From the NCBI GenBank assembly GCA_014799685.1, contig JAAVHN010000022.1:1-59592 (forward strand): a stretch of 59,592 nt of DNA. Reading direction: 5' to 3'. A program made the translations under genes and the position numbers. Under the pieces are notes generated by a model. That model ran no database searches, had not been told where the DNA came from, and saw only the letters and a program-made list of their open reading frames with translations. This DNA comes from Subdoligranulum sp. GTDB lineage: Bacteria > Bacillota > Clostridia > Oscillospirales > Ruminococcaceae. Shown here in pieces: positions 42,322 to 51,304 of the stretch; the first letter of the stretch is position 1; the number at the start of each line of letters is the position of its first letter.

Positions 42322-43287
42322 TCAGCCGTAGATCAACATCATCATCTGTTCCGGCCCTGCCCAAAGGTAGAGAGCAACCGAAGCCAGCATCGTCAGCACA
42401 ACCACAAACACCGTCACCGCAACGGACGGCCCGCCCTTGCGCCTCAATACGTCGTGATAGCCGTCCTCATCGGCGGCCGTCTCGCGCATCGCGTGCATCT
42501 TTTTCGCCGCACTCTGACGGAACAGGTAGAACGCGAACAGGCACGCGGCGATGCGGCCGCCCCAGCCGAGCAGGCCGCACACGCCCGTTAAAACATTGAG
42601 TGCCGAAACGGAGATCCCCGCCGCCCATGCGGCGCCCGTCATCGAGGCGACTGTTAAAACCAGCGGCAGGCTTCCAAACAAGCTGACGGCCAGCGCCAGC
42701 AGGCCCCAGCCCCACATCCCGCGATAAAAGAAATAGTACTCGGGAATGAACAGCGCGCTCCAGCAAAAGCTGGTTTTGCGCCCGCTCTCGTTCATGCGCT
42801 GGAACTGGTACAGATAATACGGCGCGGAATTGCCGATATACGTCATCCAATCCTGCGTGGCAATGCCGTCGTACTCCTTCGCCAGGTGCAGCTGCGTCAT
42901 CACGGTTTCCTGGGAGTACTGGCCGTTGCGGAACGCGTCCGTGCCGTTCTGGTCGGGCGCGGCGTAATGGGGCGCATACTCCGGCGCATGGTAGGGCGCC
43001 ATGCCGGGCCGAACCGGCTGGCCGCACCGCTCGCAGAACAGCGCGTCCGGCGGATTCTGCGTATGGCACACCGGACACACCGGGCCGCCGGCATTCACAT
43101 CCGGCTTTGCCTCGGGCGGAATATATTCAAATTCCCCGCCGTGCTTTGCGCTGAACACGCACCGCCCCTCGGCTGCATAGCACGCCCTGTGATAGGGCGC
43201 GCCGCACTCCGGGCAGACGACAATGTCGTCGCCCTCCTTGAACACCTTATGGCAAGACACACATTTGTGCCCTTTCCAATCCATCAT
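42322..43287 (-). CDS. Membrane protein with prokaryotic RING-type zinc finger and zinc ribbon (DUF2628-like)
   Basis: The 321-residue protein starts with a RING/PHD-like cross-brace finger (KCVSCHKVFKEGDDIVVCPECGAPYHRACY), then a zinc ribbon (CPVCHTQNPPDALFCERCGQPV). A short linker is followed by a YIGNSAPYYLYQFQRM segment and four to five membrane helices including the FIPEYYFFYRGMWGWGLLAL pattern of DUF2628 proteins. ATG 43287 follows AGGAGG. Function is unknown; the N-terminal finger of the Prok-RING group often marks envelope-associated sensor proteins. Confidence 0.82.
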   Translation of the reverse strand: MMDWKGHKCVSCHKVFKEGDDIVVCPECGAPYHRACYAAEGRCVFSAKHGGEFEYIPPEAKPDVNAGGPVCPVCHTQNPPDALFCERCGQPVRPGMAPYHAPEYAPHYAAPDQNGTDAFRNGQYSQETVMTQLHLAKEYDGIATQDWMTYIGNSAPYYLYQFQRMNESGRKTSFCWSALFIPEYYFFYRGMWGWGLLALAVSLFGSLPLVLTVASMTGAAWAAGISVSALNVLTGVCGLLGWGGRIAACLFAFYLFRQSAAKKMHAMRETAADEDGYHDVLRRKGGPSVAVTVFVVVLTMLASVALYLWAGPEQMMMLIYG

Positions 43288-43372
43288 ACGGCATCCTCCT
43301 GATCCGCTGCACTTTTTTGTGCTTTTTACCATCATACTCCAAAATAGATGCAAAAGTAAAGCCCAAAACGCC

Positions 43373-43401
43373 TTTACTTTCTATTCTGTTTTTATTATAA
43401 T
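43373..43401 (+). promoter_or_regulatory. Promoter of prfB
   Basis: TTTACT (43373-43378) and TATAAT (43396-43401) are spaced 17 bp, about 50 bp before the start. Confidence 0.7.
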
Positions 43402-43450
43402 AGAAAAATGTGAACAATACTATCCTTTGGAAAAATAAAGTGAGGGTTTT

Positions 43451-44563
43451 ATGGTTATTTTAGACGAAGTAAAGCACCGTTTGTCGGAACTTGCGCCCGA
43501 GGTGGCCGATTTGCACGACGCGCTTGCCATCGAGCGCGGCAAGCTGCGCCTGGAGGAGCTGGAGCAAAAAAGCGCCAGCCCGGAATTTTACGACGACGCG
43601 GCGGCGTCCGGCGCGGTGTTTGCCGAGATGGGCGAGCTGAAAGATAAGCTGGAACAGTACCGCACGCTGCAAAGCATGTTGGAGGACGCCGAGACCCTGC
43701 TGGAGATGTGCGCCGAGGACGACGACCCCGCCCTTGCAGAAGAAGCCGATACCGCCGTAAACGCGCTTGCCGCCAAGGTGGAGGAAATGCGCCTTGTGAC
43801 GCTGCTGAACGGCGAATACGACGCCAACAACGCCATACTGACATTCCACGCGGGCGCGGGCGGCACCGAGGCGCAGGACTGGGTGGAGATGCTGTACCGC
43901 ATGTACACACGCTTTGCCAACCGCCACGGCTGGACGGTGAAGGTGCTGGATTATCTGGAGGGCGACGAGGCCGGCATCAAATCGGCCTCGATCCTGATTG
44001 AAGGACACAATGCCTACGGCTTTTTGCGCAGCGAAAACGGCGTGCACCGTCTGGTGCGCGTATCGCCGTTCGACGCTTCCGGCCGCCGTCACACGAGCTT
44101 TGCCTCGCTGGAGGTAATGCCGGAGCTGGACGACGCTATTACCGTCGAGATCCGCCCGGAGGACGTTGAGATGGAGGTGTTCCGCTCCTCGGGCGCAGGC
44201 GGACAGCACATCAACAAAACCAGCAGCGCCGTGCGCCTGATCCACAAGCCGACGGGCATCGTCGTAAGCTGCCAGAACGAGCGCAGCCAGTTCCAGAACC
44301 GCGATATGTGTATGAAGATGCTGGCCGCGAAGCTGTACCAGATCAAGGAGCGCGAGCACCTCGAAAAGATCAGCGACATCAAGGGCGTGCAAAACGCCAT
44401 CGCGTGGGGCAGCCAGATCCGCAGCTATGTGTTTATGCCCTACACACTGGTGAAGGATCACCGCACGAGCTTTGAAAGCGGCAATGTGGGCGGCGTGATG
44501 GACGGCGATCTGGACGGCTTTGTGAACGCTTTTCTGAAAATGTCCAGCAAGGGCGAGCTGTAA
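43451..44563 (+). CDS. prfB: Peptide chain release factor 2, without programmed frameshift
   Basis: The 370-residue factor has the stop-codon-reading SPF tripeptide (RVSPFDASGRRHTSF) and the peptidyl-release GGQ (GAGGQHINKTSSAV). It terminates translation at UGA and UAA. Unlike the majority of bacterial prfB genes, it is one continuous frame from ATG 43451, with no internal UGA and no Shine-Dalgarno-like/CUU-UGA shift site. Autoregulation by +1 frameshifting is therefore absent. Confidence 0.96.
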   Translation: MVILDEVKHRLSELAPEVADLHDALAIERGKLRLEELEQKSASPEFYDDAAASGAVFAEMGELKDKLEQYRTLQSMLEDAETLLEMCAEDDDPALAEEADTAVNALAAKVEEMRLVTLLNGEYDANNAILTFHAGAGGTEAQDWVEMLYRMYTRFANRHGWTVKVLDYLEGDEAGIKSASILIEGHNAYGFLRSENGVHRLVRVSPFDASGRRHTSFASLEVMPELDDAITVEIRPEDVEMEVFRSSGAGGQHINKTSSAVRLIHKPTGIVVSCQNERSQFQNRDMCMKMLAAKLYQIKEREHLEKISDIKGVQNAIAWGSQIRSYVFMPYTLVKDHRTSFESGNVGGVMDGDLDGFVNAFLKMSSKGEL

Positions 44564-44572
44564 AACGGGGAC

Positions 44573-44615
44573 GGCGTTGGGCGCAGAGGAAATCCGCGCC
44601 GGACGCCGCCTTTTT
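44573..44615 (+). terminator. Terminator of prfB
   Basis: GGCGT...GCGC (44573-44584) pairs with GCGC...ACGCC (44596-44607), with small internal loops, followed by TTTTT. Confidence 0.7.
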
Positions 44616-44635
44616 CTTTGACGCAGGAGGAACTT

Positions 44636-45370
44636 ATGAAACAGGAAACCAACATCCGGCGCGCATTTCTCCGAAAGATCAACGAAATCGTGCAAAAATG
44701 CCTTCCCGCCCTGCTCCCACTTTGCAGCTGGCGGATCGCAAAGCCTCTTTCGCAGGAAAACTTTGCGCAGAACTCCGCCCATGACATTGCGGGACGCTTC
44801 ATTTTCGACCAGAACACCCCGGAGATCCACGCCTTCCGCTTTGGCAAAAACCGCGCGGACGCTGCCGGATGCGGGCCGATCGCTGTATATAACGCGCTGC
44901 TTTTGACGGGAAAAGGGGTCGGTTTTTCAGAGGTGATCCGGCGGATGGAGCAAAAAGGGGGCACTGTACGGGGCGGCGTCTGGGGCGCCAACCCCGCGGC
45001 CATCGCGCGGGTACTGCCCCTGTTCGGCATACAGCCCCGGCATTGCAAGACGCCGGAACAGCTTGCAAGCGCCCTTGAAAACGGCGATACCGCGATCATG
45101 ATGATCTGGAACGACAAAAACGATCTGCGGCGCGGTGCGCACTTTTTCACCGTTCAAAAAACAGCCGGCTGTTATCGGGCGTACAACCGTTTTTCGGGGC
45201 AGAAAACGCCTTTCACGCGGGCTCATTTTTCAGAGATCCTTGCAAATGCGCGGTATCTCTCGGGCTATGCCCTCTCTTTCGCCGGTCCCGCGGCAGCCTC
45301 TCCCGTTTTTTCTGCTATTCCGCCCTCCCCCACACCCCCTTCTTCTCCTGCAAAGGAGACGCGCGCATGA
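44636..45370 (+). CDS. C39-like papain-fold cysteine peptidase or inactive relative
   Basis: The 244-residue product has a papain-fold core like C39-like families: RADAAGCGPIAVYNALLLTGKG with a candidate catalytic Cys, and GAHFFTVQK with a candidate His, followed by an Asn in YNRFSG. There is no signal peptide, and the C-terminus is a Pro/Ser-rich tail. ATG 44636 follows CAGGAGG. It lies alone after the prfB terminator. Similar stand-alone proteins in Clostridia are uncharacterised; no peptide precursor or exporter is adjacent. Confidence 0.6.
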   Translation: MKQETNIRRAFLRKINEIVQKCLPALLPLCSWRIAKPLSQENFAQNSAHDIAGRFIFDQNTPEIHAFRFGKNRADAAGCGPIAVYNALLLTGKGVGFSEVIRRMEQKGGTVRGGVWGANPAAIARVLPLFGIQPRHCKTPEQLASALENGDTAIMMIWNDKNDLRRGAHFFTVQKTAGCYRAYNRFSGQKTPFTRAHFSEILANARYLSGYALSFAGPAAASPVFSAIPPSPTPPSSPAKETRA

Positions 45371-45393
45371 TTTTTACAGCGCCCACCAAACAG

Positions 45394-45430
45394 GCCCGTG
45401 CCCATCCCCGGCACGGGCGCCGCAAAATTT
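45394..45430 (+). terminator. Probable terminator after the C39-like gene
   Basis: GCCCGTGCC (45394-45402) pairs with GGCACGGGC (45410-45418); a T-rich stretch begins about 10 bp later. Confidence 0.55.
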
Positions 45431-45452
45431 CTTCTTTTTTTGCATTCTGCTC

Positions 45453-45481
45453 TTGACTTTTCCCTTTTGCTCTTGTATTAT
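45453..45481 (+). promoter_or_regulatory. Promoter of the HAAS membrane protein gene
   Basis: TTGACT (45453-45458) and TATTAT (45476-45481) are spaced 17 bp, about 65 bp before the start codon. Confidence 0.7.
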
Positions 45482-45547
45482 GATTTTATCAGTACTGATT
45501 TTTTTACAGTGTAATACTCTGTTGCAAAAAGGAGCAGTGATCGCAGA

Positions 45548-46321
45548 ATGAAAAAGACATACATGGACAGACTTGCGCGATGGGCGCTGTGGCGGCTTCC
45601 CCGGGAGGAAGCAGAGAGTGTGATCGCCGACTATCAGGATATTGTGAATCACCCGCCCGGTACGGAAGAAGAGCTTGTCCGCCGCCTTGGCAAGCCGCAG
45701 GATGTGGTCGGGCTTCTCACCGATTCCCGCCCATACACCGTATGGCTTGGCGTGTTTATCCTTCTCTCGCTCTGCGCACTCGCACCGTGCTTCAGCGATG
45801 ACAATTCGGCTTTGTGGGTCCATTATTTTGATTTCATCGCCTATATCCTGTCTGTTTTGGGAACGCTTGGGGTGCTTGTGTGGTTCCGGCGGTACGGCGC
45901 AAAGGAGCAGCGGATGCCGAGGGCGCTGCCCATTGTACTGACAGTCCTCATCGCATGGTGCGGGGGCCTGATCCTGTTCAACTGGCTCTGGATGCGCGAT
46001 CCAATCGCCTATGTACAGGCTACGGAATGGCTCGAACCCTATATCGGCAACTTCACCATGGTTGTTACCCGCGTCTTTCGCTTCGGCAGTATTGCCGCCG
46101 CGCTGGCCGGTGTGTGGGGTCTTGTGAAAGCGCGCACGGGCGACCGGCGGTGGATCGCAGTGTACATCATGGCGCTTTCCTCCGTGCTGCTGATGATCGG
46201 TTCGCTGCTGCTGATGCGGACCCTCGCAAGCTTTGGGGACGGATGGTATTGGCCCTATCTATGGCAATATATCATCATTTTTCTCGCAGGGCTCATCGGC
46301 ACGGGCGCTGCGCTCCGCTGA
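45548..46321 (+). CDS. HAAS-domain membrane protein (DUF1700-like)
   Basis: The 257-residue protein has an N-terminal HAAS domain (MDRLARWALWRLPREEAESVIADYQDIVNHPPGTEEELVRRLGKPQDVVGLL) and six hydrophobic helices. HAAS proteins normally sit beside a PadR regulator and take part in envelope signalling. No PadR gene is adjacent here, which is unusual. AAAAGGAG lies upstream. Confidence 0.85.
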   Translation: MKKTYMDRLARWALWRLPREEAESVIADYQDIVNHPPGTEEELVRRLGKPQDVVGLLTDSRPYTVWLGVFILLSLCALAPCFSDDNSALWVHYFDFIAYILSVLGTLGVLVWFRRYGAKEQRMPRALPIVLTVLIAWCGGLILFNWLWMRDPIAYVQATEWLEPYIGNFTMVVTRVFRFGSIAAALAGVWGLVKARTGDRRWIAVYIMALSSVLLMIGSLLLMRTLASFGDGWYWPYLWQYIIIFLAGLIGTGAALR

Positions 46322-46331
46322 AAAAAAGTAT

Positions 46332-46369
46332 AAAAGGCTTCGACGGGGTTTTCCCATCGGAGCCTTTTT
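46332..46369. terminator. Bidirectional terminator between HAAS and MATE genes
   Basis: AAAAGGCTTCGACGGG pairs with CCCATCGGAGCCTTTT with small mismatches; A-rich and T-rich flanks allow termination from either side. Confidence 0.75.
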
Positions 46370-46440
46370 GGGTAAAAACGGTTTTGGCCATCGCCCGCAT
46401 GCACGGCAAGGCGGCAAACGGAGCCGTTTTTAAAAGCGCA

Positions 46441-47793
46441 TCACAGCTGCGCGATCTTATTGCGGTACACGCGGCGGTAAAATACAACCGCCAGCGTCAT
46501 AGATGCGGCCTCGGCGATCAAAAAGCTGAACCACACGGCGTTCAGCCCCACCAGCTTTGCCAACAGGTATGCGCTGGGCAGCAGCAGCAAAAGCTGGCGC
46601 ACCACGCTCATGATCAGGCTGAGCACGCCCTCTCCCAGCGCCTGGAATACGCTGGAAAGCGCGATCGCCACAGCGGCAAAGCAGAAGCTGACGGAAATGA
46701 TGCGCAGCGCCGGGACGCCGATCTCGATCATCGTCGGCGATGCATTGAACAGCCCCAGCAGCTGCTTTGGCGCAAGCTGGAACAGCAGCGTGCCCGCCGC
46801 CATAATCGCCAGCGCCATACCCAGCGCCAGCCTTGTCGCCTGCCGGATGCGCTCTTTACTGCGGGCGCCGTAGTTGTAGCCCACGATGGGCACCAGCGCG
46901 TTTGTAATGCCGAACACCGGCATGAACACAAAGCTTTGCAGCTTGAAATAGACCCCGAACACCGACACCGCCGTCTCGGTAAAGCTGATCAGGATCATGT
47001 TCATGCCCACGGTCATCACGCTGCCGATGCTCTGCATGATGATTGAGGGCAGGCCCACCTGATAGATGCCGCGGATGGTCTGCCAGTCCGGACGAAAACC
47101 CCGGAGTTGCAGCTGCACCTCATGATTTTTCAGATGGTTCAGCACCAGCCCGGTCGTCATGCCGCAGAACTGGCCGATCACCGTCGCCCACGCCGCACCG
47201 GCCACGCCCATCGCGGGCAGGCCCAGTAAGCCGAAGATCAAAATCGGATCGAGCACGATGTTCGTCAGTGCGCCCACCATCTGGCTGATCATCTGGTAGG
47301 TGGTATTGCCTGTCACCTGCAGAATGCGCTCCACCGTGACGGCCATGAACAGCCCGAATGAAAGCACCGTGACGATGCGCAGATAGGCCGTGCCGCCCGA
47401 GAGGATCTCGGCGTTCTGTGTGAACGCACGCATAAAAAAGCCGCTGCCCACCGCACCGAACACCGCAAATACCACCCAGCTGAGCACCGTGATAAAAACG
47501 CCGTTCGCCGCCACGCGGTTGGCCGCCTCGTAATTCTTCTCGCCGAGCCGCCGGGACAGCAGCGCGTTGATGCCCACCGCCGTACCGACGGACACTGCAA
47601 TCATCAGGCTTTGCACCGGAAACGCAAGGCTCACGCTTGTGAGCGCGTTTTCGCTTACCATCGATACAAAGATGCTGTCCACAACATTGTACAGCGCCTG
47701 CACCAGCATGCTCAGCATGATGGGAAACGCCATGCCGGGCAACAGCTTCGCCATCGGCCGCGTGCCCATGATGTTTTCTTTTCGTTCTTCCAT
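46441..47793 (-). CDS. MATE-family multidrug/metabolite exporter
   Basis: The 450-residue protein has 12 hydrophobic helices and the MATE markers PIMLSMLVQALYNVVDSIFVSM near the start and the repeat in the second half (PSIIMQSIGSVMTVGMNMILISF). ATG 47793 follows AGGAG. MATE pumps use Na+ or H+ gradients to expel cationic drugs or metabolites; the substrate is unknown. Confidence 0.93.
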   Translation of the reverse strand: MEERKENIMGTRPMAKLLPGMAFPIMLSMLVQALYNVVDSIFVSMVSENALTSVSLAFPVQSLMIAVSVGTAVGINALLSRRLGEKNYEAANRVAANGVFITVLSWVVFAVFGAVGSGFFMRAFTQNAEILSGGTAYLRIVTVLSFGLFMAVTVERILQVTGNTTYQMISQMVGALTNIVLDPILIFGLLGLPAMGVAGAAWATVIGQFCGMTTGLVLNHLKNHEVQLQLRGFRPDWQTIRGIYQVGLPSIIMQSIGSVMTVGMNMILISFTETAVSVFGVYFKLQSFVFMPVFGITNALVPIVGYNYGARSKERIRQATRLALGMALAIMAAGTLLFQLAPKQLLGLFNASPTMIEIGVPALRIISVSFCFAAVAIALSSVFQALGEGVLSLIMSVVRQLLLLLPSAYLLAKLVGLNAVWFSFLIAEAASMTLAVVFYRRVYRNKIAQL

Positions 47794-48054
47794 TGTTTTT
47801 TCTCCTGTCTTTGCTTTTTGCTTCTTACCCCTCCATTTTATCACATTTCGCGCAAAAAGCGAACGGGGAAACCTGCCGATTTCCCCGCCGCGTATTTCGT
47901 CCTTTTTGTCTATTTGCACAGATAAATATCTTTTGTTTTGGTAAATAAATATAAAAATGTGCTCTGAAATATTCTTCGACACACATCCCCGCAGCGCATT
48001 CCCGAAACCCGCGCAGCTTCCAAAACAAAAATGATGAATTGTGCATTATGCATT

Positions 48055-49026
48055 TCAAACGCCCTGCAGCCGCACATCCTCGCCGCAGAAGCACAGTGTC
48101 TCGCAGCTGCCCAAAAGGCGGGAGACGATCTTTTCCGTATAGCGGCGCTGCAGGTCGGCATCGTTGACGATGTTGCTGGTGTAGATGGTGGGCAGACGGC
48201 GGCACACGCGCGTGTTAATCAGTCCATACAAACAGCTGCTGACATACGGCGAGATGTACTCCGTGCCCAGATCGTCCAAAATCAGCAAATCAGCGCTTTG
48301 CAGTGCCGCCAGCGTGTCGCCCTCCGCATCGGAAAAGCGCTCGCGCTCAATGGCGCTGAACGCGTTTTGCGCGCTGACATAGACGACGTCTCTCCCCTGC
48401 TCCAGCACAGTGTTCGCGATGGAGAGCGCAAGGTGCGTTTTCCCCAGTCCCGCGCTGCCATAGAGGTACAGGCTCGGGCTGTTCCCGGGGGAAAAATGCG
48501 CGGCATAGTACCGGCAGTATTCCAGCACCTCCGCCATATGCGCGCGCACCGTCAGCTCCTGCCCGGGCAAACGCGTATCGGGGTATTTTTCCAGCGAAAA
48601 CGTATCAAACGAGCAGAGCGCCAGCGGGGACGACGCGTTTATCGCGGCGCGGCGCATCCCCCGCACCAGCGTGTGGACACATTCGCACACCGCGCCGCCC
48701 ACCCGTCCGGTATCCTCGCACACCGGGCACGTATAGGCGGGCGCCAGCCTTGCGGCCAGCGCGGGGTCTGCCTGCAGCAGTGCCTGCTGCGCTGCGTCGG
48801 CGCGTGCCGCCTTTGCCAACGCGGCGTCCACCTCATCCTGCGGTGCGCCGGACGCGGCCAGGCGCGCGGCCTCGATGCCGGCGGCTGTGCGCTCTTTGCG
48901 CAGCTCGGCCAACTCCGGATGCTCCCGTTCGGCCTGTTCCTGCGCGGCACGCCGGGCCGTCACGACGCGCTGACGGCGGGCTGCCACGGTGCGCTGCGCG
49001 CGGCGGTATAATTCTTCTTTTGTCAC
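48055..49026 (-). CDS. DnaC/DnaI-like helicase-loader ATPase
   Basis: The 323-residue protein has an Ala/Arg/Glu-rich, probably coiled-coil N-terminus (1-90), a zinc-binding segment (CPVCEDTGRVGGAVCEC), and an AAA+ domain with Walker A GSAGLGKTH (about 188), Walker B LLILDDLG and sensor TSN. It matches DnaI of Bacillota, which loads the DnaB-type helicase. It overlaps the upstream DnaD gene by 4 bp, as in many Clostridia. Confidence 0.9.
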   Translation of the reverse strand: MTKEELYRRAQRTVAARRQRVVTARRAAQEQAEREHPELAELRKERTAAGIEAARLAASGAPQDEVDAALAKAARADAAQQALLQADPALAARLAPAYTCPVCEDTGRVGGAVCECVHTLVRGMRRAAINASSPLALCSFDTFSLEKYPDTRLPGQELTVRAHMAEVLEYCRYYAAHFSPGNSPSLYLYGSAGLGKTHLALSIANTVLEQGRDVVYVSAQNAFSAIERERFSDAEGDTLAALQSADLLILDDLGTEYISPYVSSCLYGLINTRVCRRLPTIYTSNIVNDADLQRRYTEKIVSRLLGSCETLCFCGEDVRLQGV

Positions 49027-49982
49027 GGTTTCTCCCCCTCTTTGGCCGGTGTGTATTGATCCGGCGTTTGCCCGTCCGGCATGTTCGGAATGCGCGGCGC
49101 GCGGCGCAGCCCGCCGCCCAGAATGTTATGCCGGGCCGCCGGTTCAGCCGCACGGACATTTTCCGCCTGCTGGGCGCTCCCGGCCATCACGTCGCGCACC
49201 GTCTTGTAGCCCTTTGTATACCATGCGCGCAGGATGCCGTTTACATATTTCACGTTCTTTTTCTCATCCGCATAGGCGATGGCCTCGGCGATCATCGCCG
49301 CATCGTAGCCGAAGCTCTCGTACCAATCGGCGATGGCGCGGCCCTCGGCCTTGGTGAATTTCGCATCCTTCAAACCGAACAGTTCCGCTGTTTCCCGCTC
49401 GTGCGCCGCGCGCGTTTCCAATAATTGCAGATAGCGCTCGGCGGCCTCGCCCGAATCAATGCCGTCCCGCTGCCAGCCCAGCAGCGCGCGCTCGATATAC
49501 CGCGCGCTGCGCTTGCCCAGTGCCGCAAAATGCGCCACGCCCAAAAGGATCATATCCACGGGCATGCCGTCGGAAAGATACATCGAGACGAAGATATTCG
49601 TATCCGCCTGCGTGACGACGCCGCCCATCAGCCGCTGGCATTCCTGCACCAGCCCCGCGATGGACGCGTCCGTCTGCGCGGCGGCGTTCACCTCGGCCGT
49701 TGTCAGGCGTGCCCGCGGCGCGGCCTCCAAATCGCCGCGGGCAGCGGGCGTTTCATCGCTGTGCAAAAGGCCCGTGCCCTTCCAATATACCAGCGCCGTG
49801 CGCGCCTGCTCGGCCCCCTTCAGCCGCAGGGCGGCGGCAATGCGCGCGGGGTCGGTCTCGCCTGTATCGATCACGTACAGCGCAACGCGCAGCCAATCCT
49901 CCTCTAACTCGGGCAGCTTCGCAAACACCAGCCGCGGCACGGCCACGCTGTCGCCCTTATTTTCCGCAAGACGGTATGCCAT
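49023..49982 (-). CDS. DnaD-domain replication initiation protein
   Basis: The 319-residue protein has an N-terminal winged-helix-like region (about 15-70) and a C-terminal DnaD domain (KFTKAEGRAIADWYESFGYDAAMIAEAIAYADEKKNVKYVNGILRAWYTKGY). DnaD-type proteins remodel the origin and recruit the helicase loader encoded next. The C-terminal tail is Pro-rich and disordered. A TIR element (copy C) sits 21 bp upstream of its start. Confidence 0.9.
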   Translation of the reverse strand: MAYRLAENKGDSVAVPRLVFAKLPELEEDWLRVALYVIDTGETDPARIAAALRLKGAEQARTALVYWKGTGLLHSDETPAARGDLEAAPRARLTTAEVNAAAQTDASIAGLVQECQRLMGGVVTQADTNIFVSMYLSDGMPVDMILLGVAHFAALGKRSARYIERALLGWQRDGIDSGEAAERYLQLLETRAAHERETAELFGLKDAKFTKAEGRAIADWYESFGYDAAMIAEAIAYADEKKNVKYVNGILRAWYTKGYKTVRDVMAGSAQQAENVRAAEPAARHNILGGGLRRAPRIPNMPDGQTPDQYTPAKEGEKP

Positions 49983-50003
49983 TTGCGTTCCTCCAAAACT
50001 TTG

Positions 50004-50103
50004 ATCCCCATTCGGTTACGGAGCGCCGGAAGCAAACGCCCGGGGAAACGCACAGACGATTTTGGGGGCGCGCCGGCCCGGCAATGCGAAACCGAATTGG
50101 GAT
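50004..50103. repeat. Copy C of the ~100-bp terminal-inverted-repeat element
   Basis: The ends ATCCCCATTCGGTT and AAACCGAATTGGGAT are inverted repeats. The right half GGCAATGCGAAACCGAATTGGG matches copy B closely. It lies between the DnaD gene and the divergent radical SAM gene. Confidence 0.75.
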
Positions 50104-50229
50104 AAACCTCAATATCCGCACGGAACAGGCTTTTCCGTCCCGAACTCTGTTTTTTATTGTAGCATATTTTTTCCCGATATGCTATCATAAAGACATTCTC
50201 GCGACAAAACTTTTCAGGGAGCATACGAT

Positions 50230-51135
50230 ATGGAACTGCCCACCATCCCCGCCAAAACCATCGTGCACAGAAACAAAAGCACTGCGTGGTTTGGCACGCA
50301 GTACACGATGAATCTATACAAGGGCTGCTGTCACGGCTGCATTTATTGCGACAGCCGCAGCGAATGCTATGGCGTGCAGGATTTTGATTCCGTGCGCGTA
50401 AAGGAAAACGCGCTTGTCACCGTGCGAAACGAGCTGCGCGCCAAGGCGCAGACGGGCGTCGTCGCCACCGGATCGATGAGCGACCCCTACAATCCGTTCG
50501 AGCGCGATCTGCTCCTGACGCGCCGCGCGCTGGAGCTGCTGGGCGCGTACGGGTTCGGCGCCGCCATCGCCACCAAAAGCACATTGATCACGCGGGACAT
50601 CGACGTTCTGCGCGAGATCAAAGCGCAGGCTCCCGTGCTGTGCAAGATCACCGTTACAACGGTGGACGAGGCGCTGGCCGCGAAGATCGAGCCGCACGCG
50701 CCCACGCCCGGTGCACGTCTGGCCGCCATCGGACAGCTTGCAAAAAACGGGATCTTCGCAGGCATCCTGCTGATGCCTGTACTGCCGTTTATCACCGATA
50801 CGCCGGAATCGGTCCGTGCGCTCGTGCACGCTGCCGCAGATGCCGGCGCGCGCTTTGTCTATCCGGCGTTCGGCGTCACGCTGCGCCAGAACCAGCGCGA
50901 ATACTTTTTGCAAAAGGCAGAGGAAGCTTTCCCCGGCGAAAACCTCGCCGCGCGGTACGTGCACCGCTACAGCACACGGTACGAGTGTGCCAGCCCAAAC
51001 GCCCGCGCGCTGTGGCAATGCTTTACCGAGGCGTGCGACAAGTACGGCCTTTTATACGAGATGCGGGATATCATTGCGGCCTACAAGCAGGGCTACCATA
51101 CCCAGCAGCTCAGCTTGTTTGGGGCGGAGGACTGA
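50230..51135 (+). CDS. Radical SAM protein of the SPL-like/Rv2578c type
   Basis: The 301-residue protein has the cluster motif CCHGCIYCD (C-x3-C-x2-C) near residue 36, a GSMSDPYNPFE segment, and TKSTLITRDIDVL, matching the spore-photoproduct-lyase-like 'SPL family radical SAM' group. AGGGAG precedes ATG 50230. Most of these proteins have no known reaction; true SPL repairs spore DNA, but its hallmark conserved Cys near the C-terminus was not located here. Confidence 0.87.
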   Translation: MELPTIPAKTIVHRNKSTAWFGTQYTMNLYKGCCHGCIYCDSRSECYGVQDFDSVRVKENALVTVRNELRAKAQTGVVATGSMSDPYNPFERDLLLTRRALELLGAYGFGAAIATKSTLITRDIDVLREIKAQAPVLCKITVTTVDEALAAKIEPHAPTPGARLAAIGQLAKNGIFAGILLMPVLPFITDTPESVRALVHAAADAGARFVYPAFGVTLRQNQREYFLQKAEEAFPGENLAARYVHRYSTRYECASPNARALWQCFTEACDKYGLLYEMRDIIAAYKQGYHTQQLSLFGAED

Positions 51136-51304
51136 GGTCTTTCGCGGCGCACCTTCCATCCTCCGGAAGAAAAACCTGCACCGATTTTCCGGCAGGGCCT
51201 GCGATCCGGTATTCCCGCACGCCGGCCCGCTGCGTTTCACAACTGCCTTGCGCCCAGGCGCCTTTTTCCTCTTGTGTGATCGATTTTGCCCTTTTATAAA
51301 CTTT

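Noticed and set aside
50162-50182. GCATAT-N9-ATATGC inverted repeat before the radical SAM gene
   Set aside because: Short AT-rich symmetry that overlaps a weak promoter. No regulator is nearby, so I did not call it an operator.
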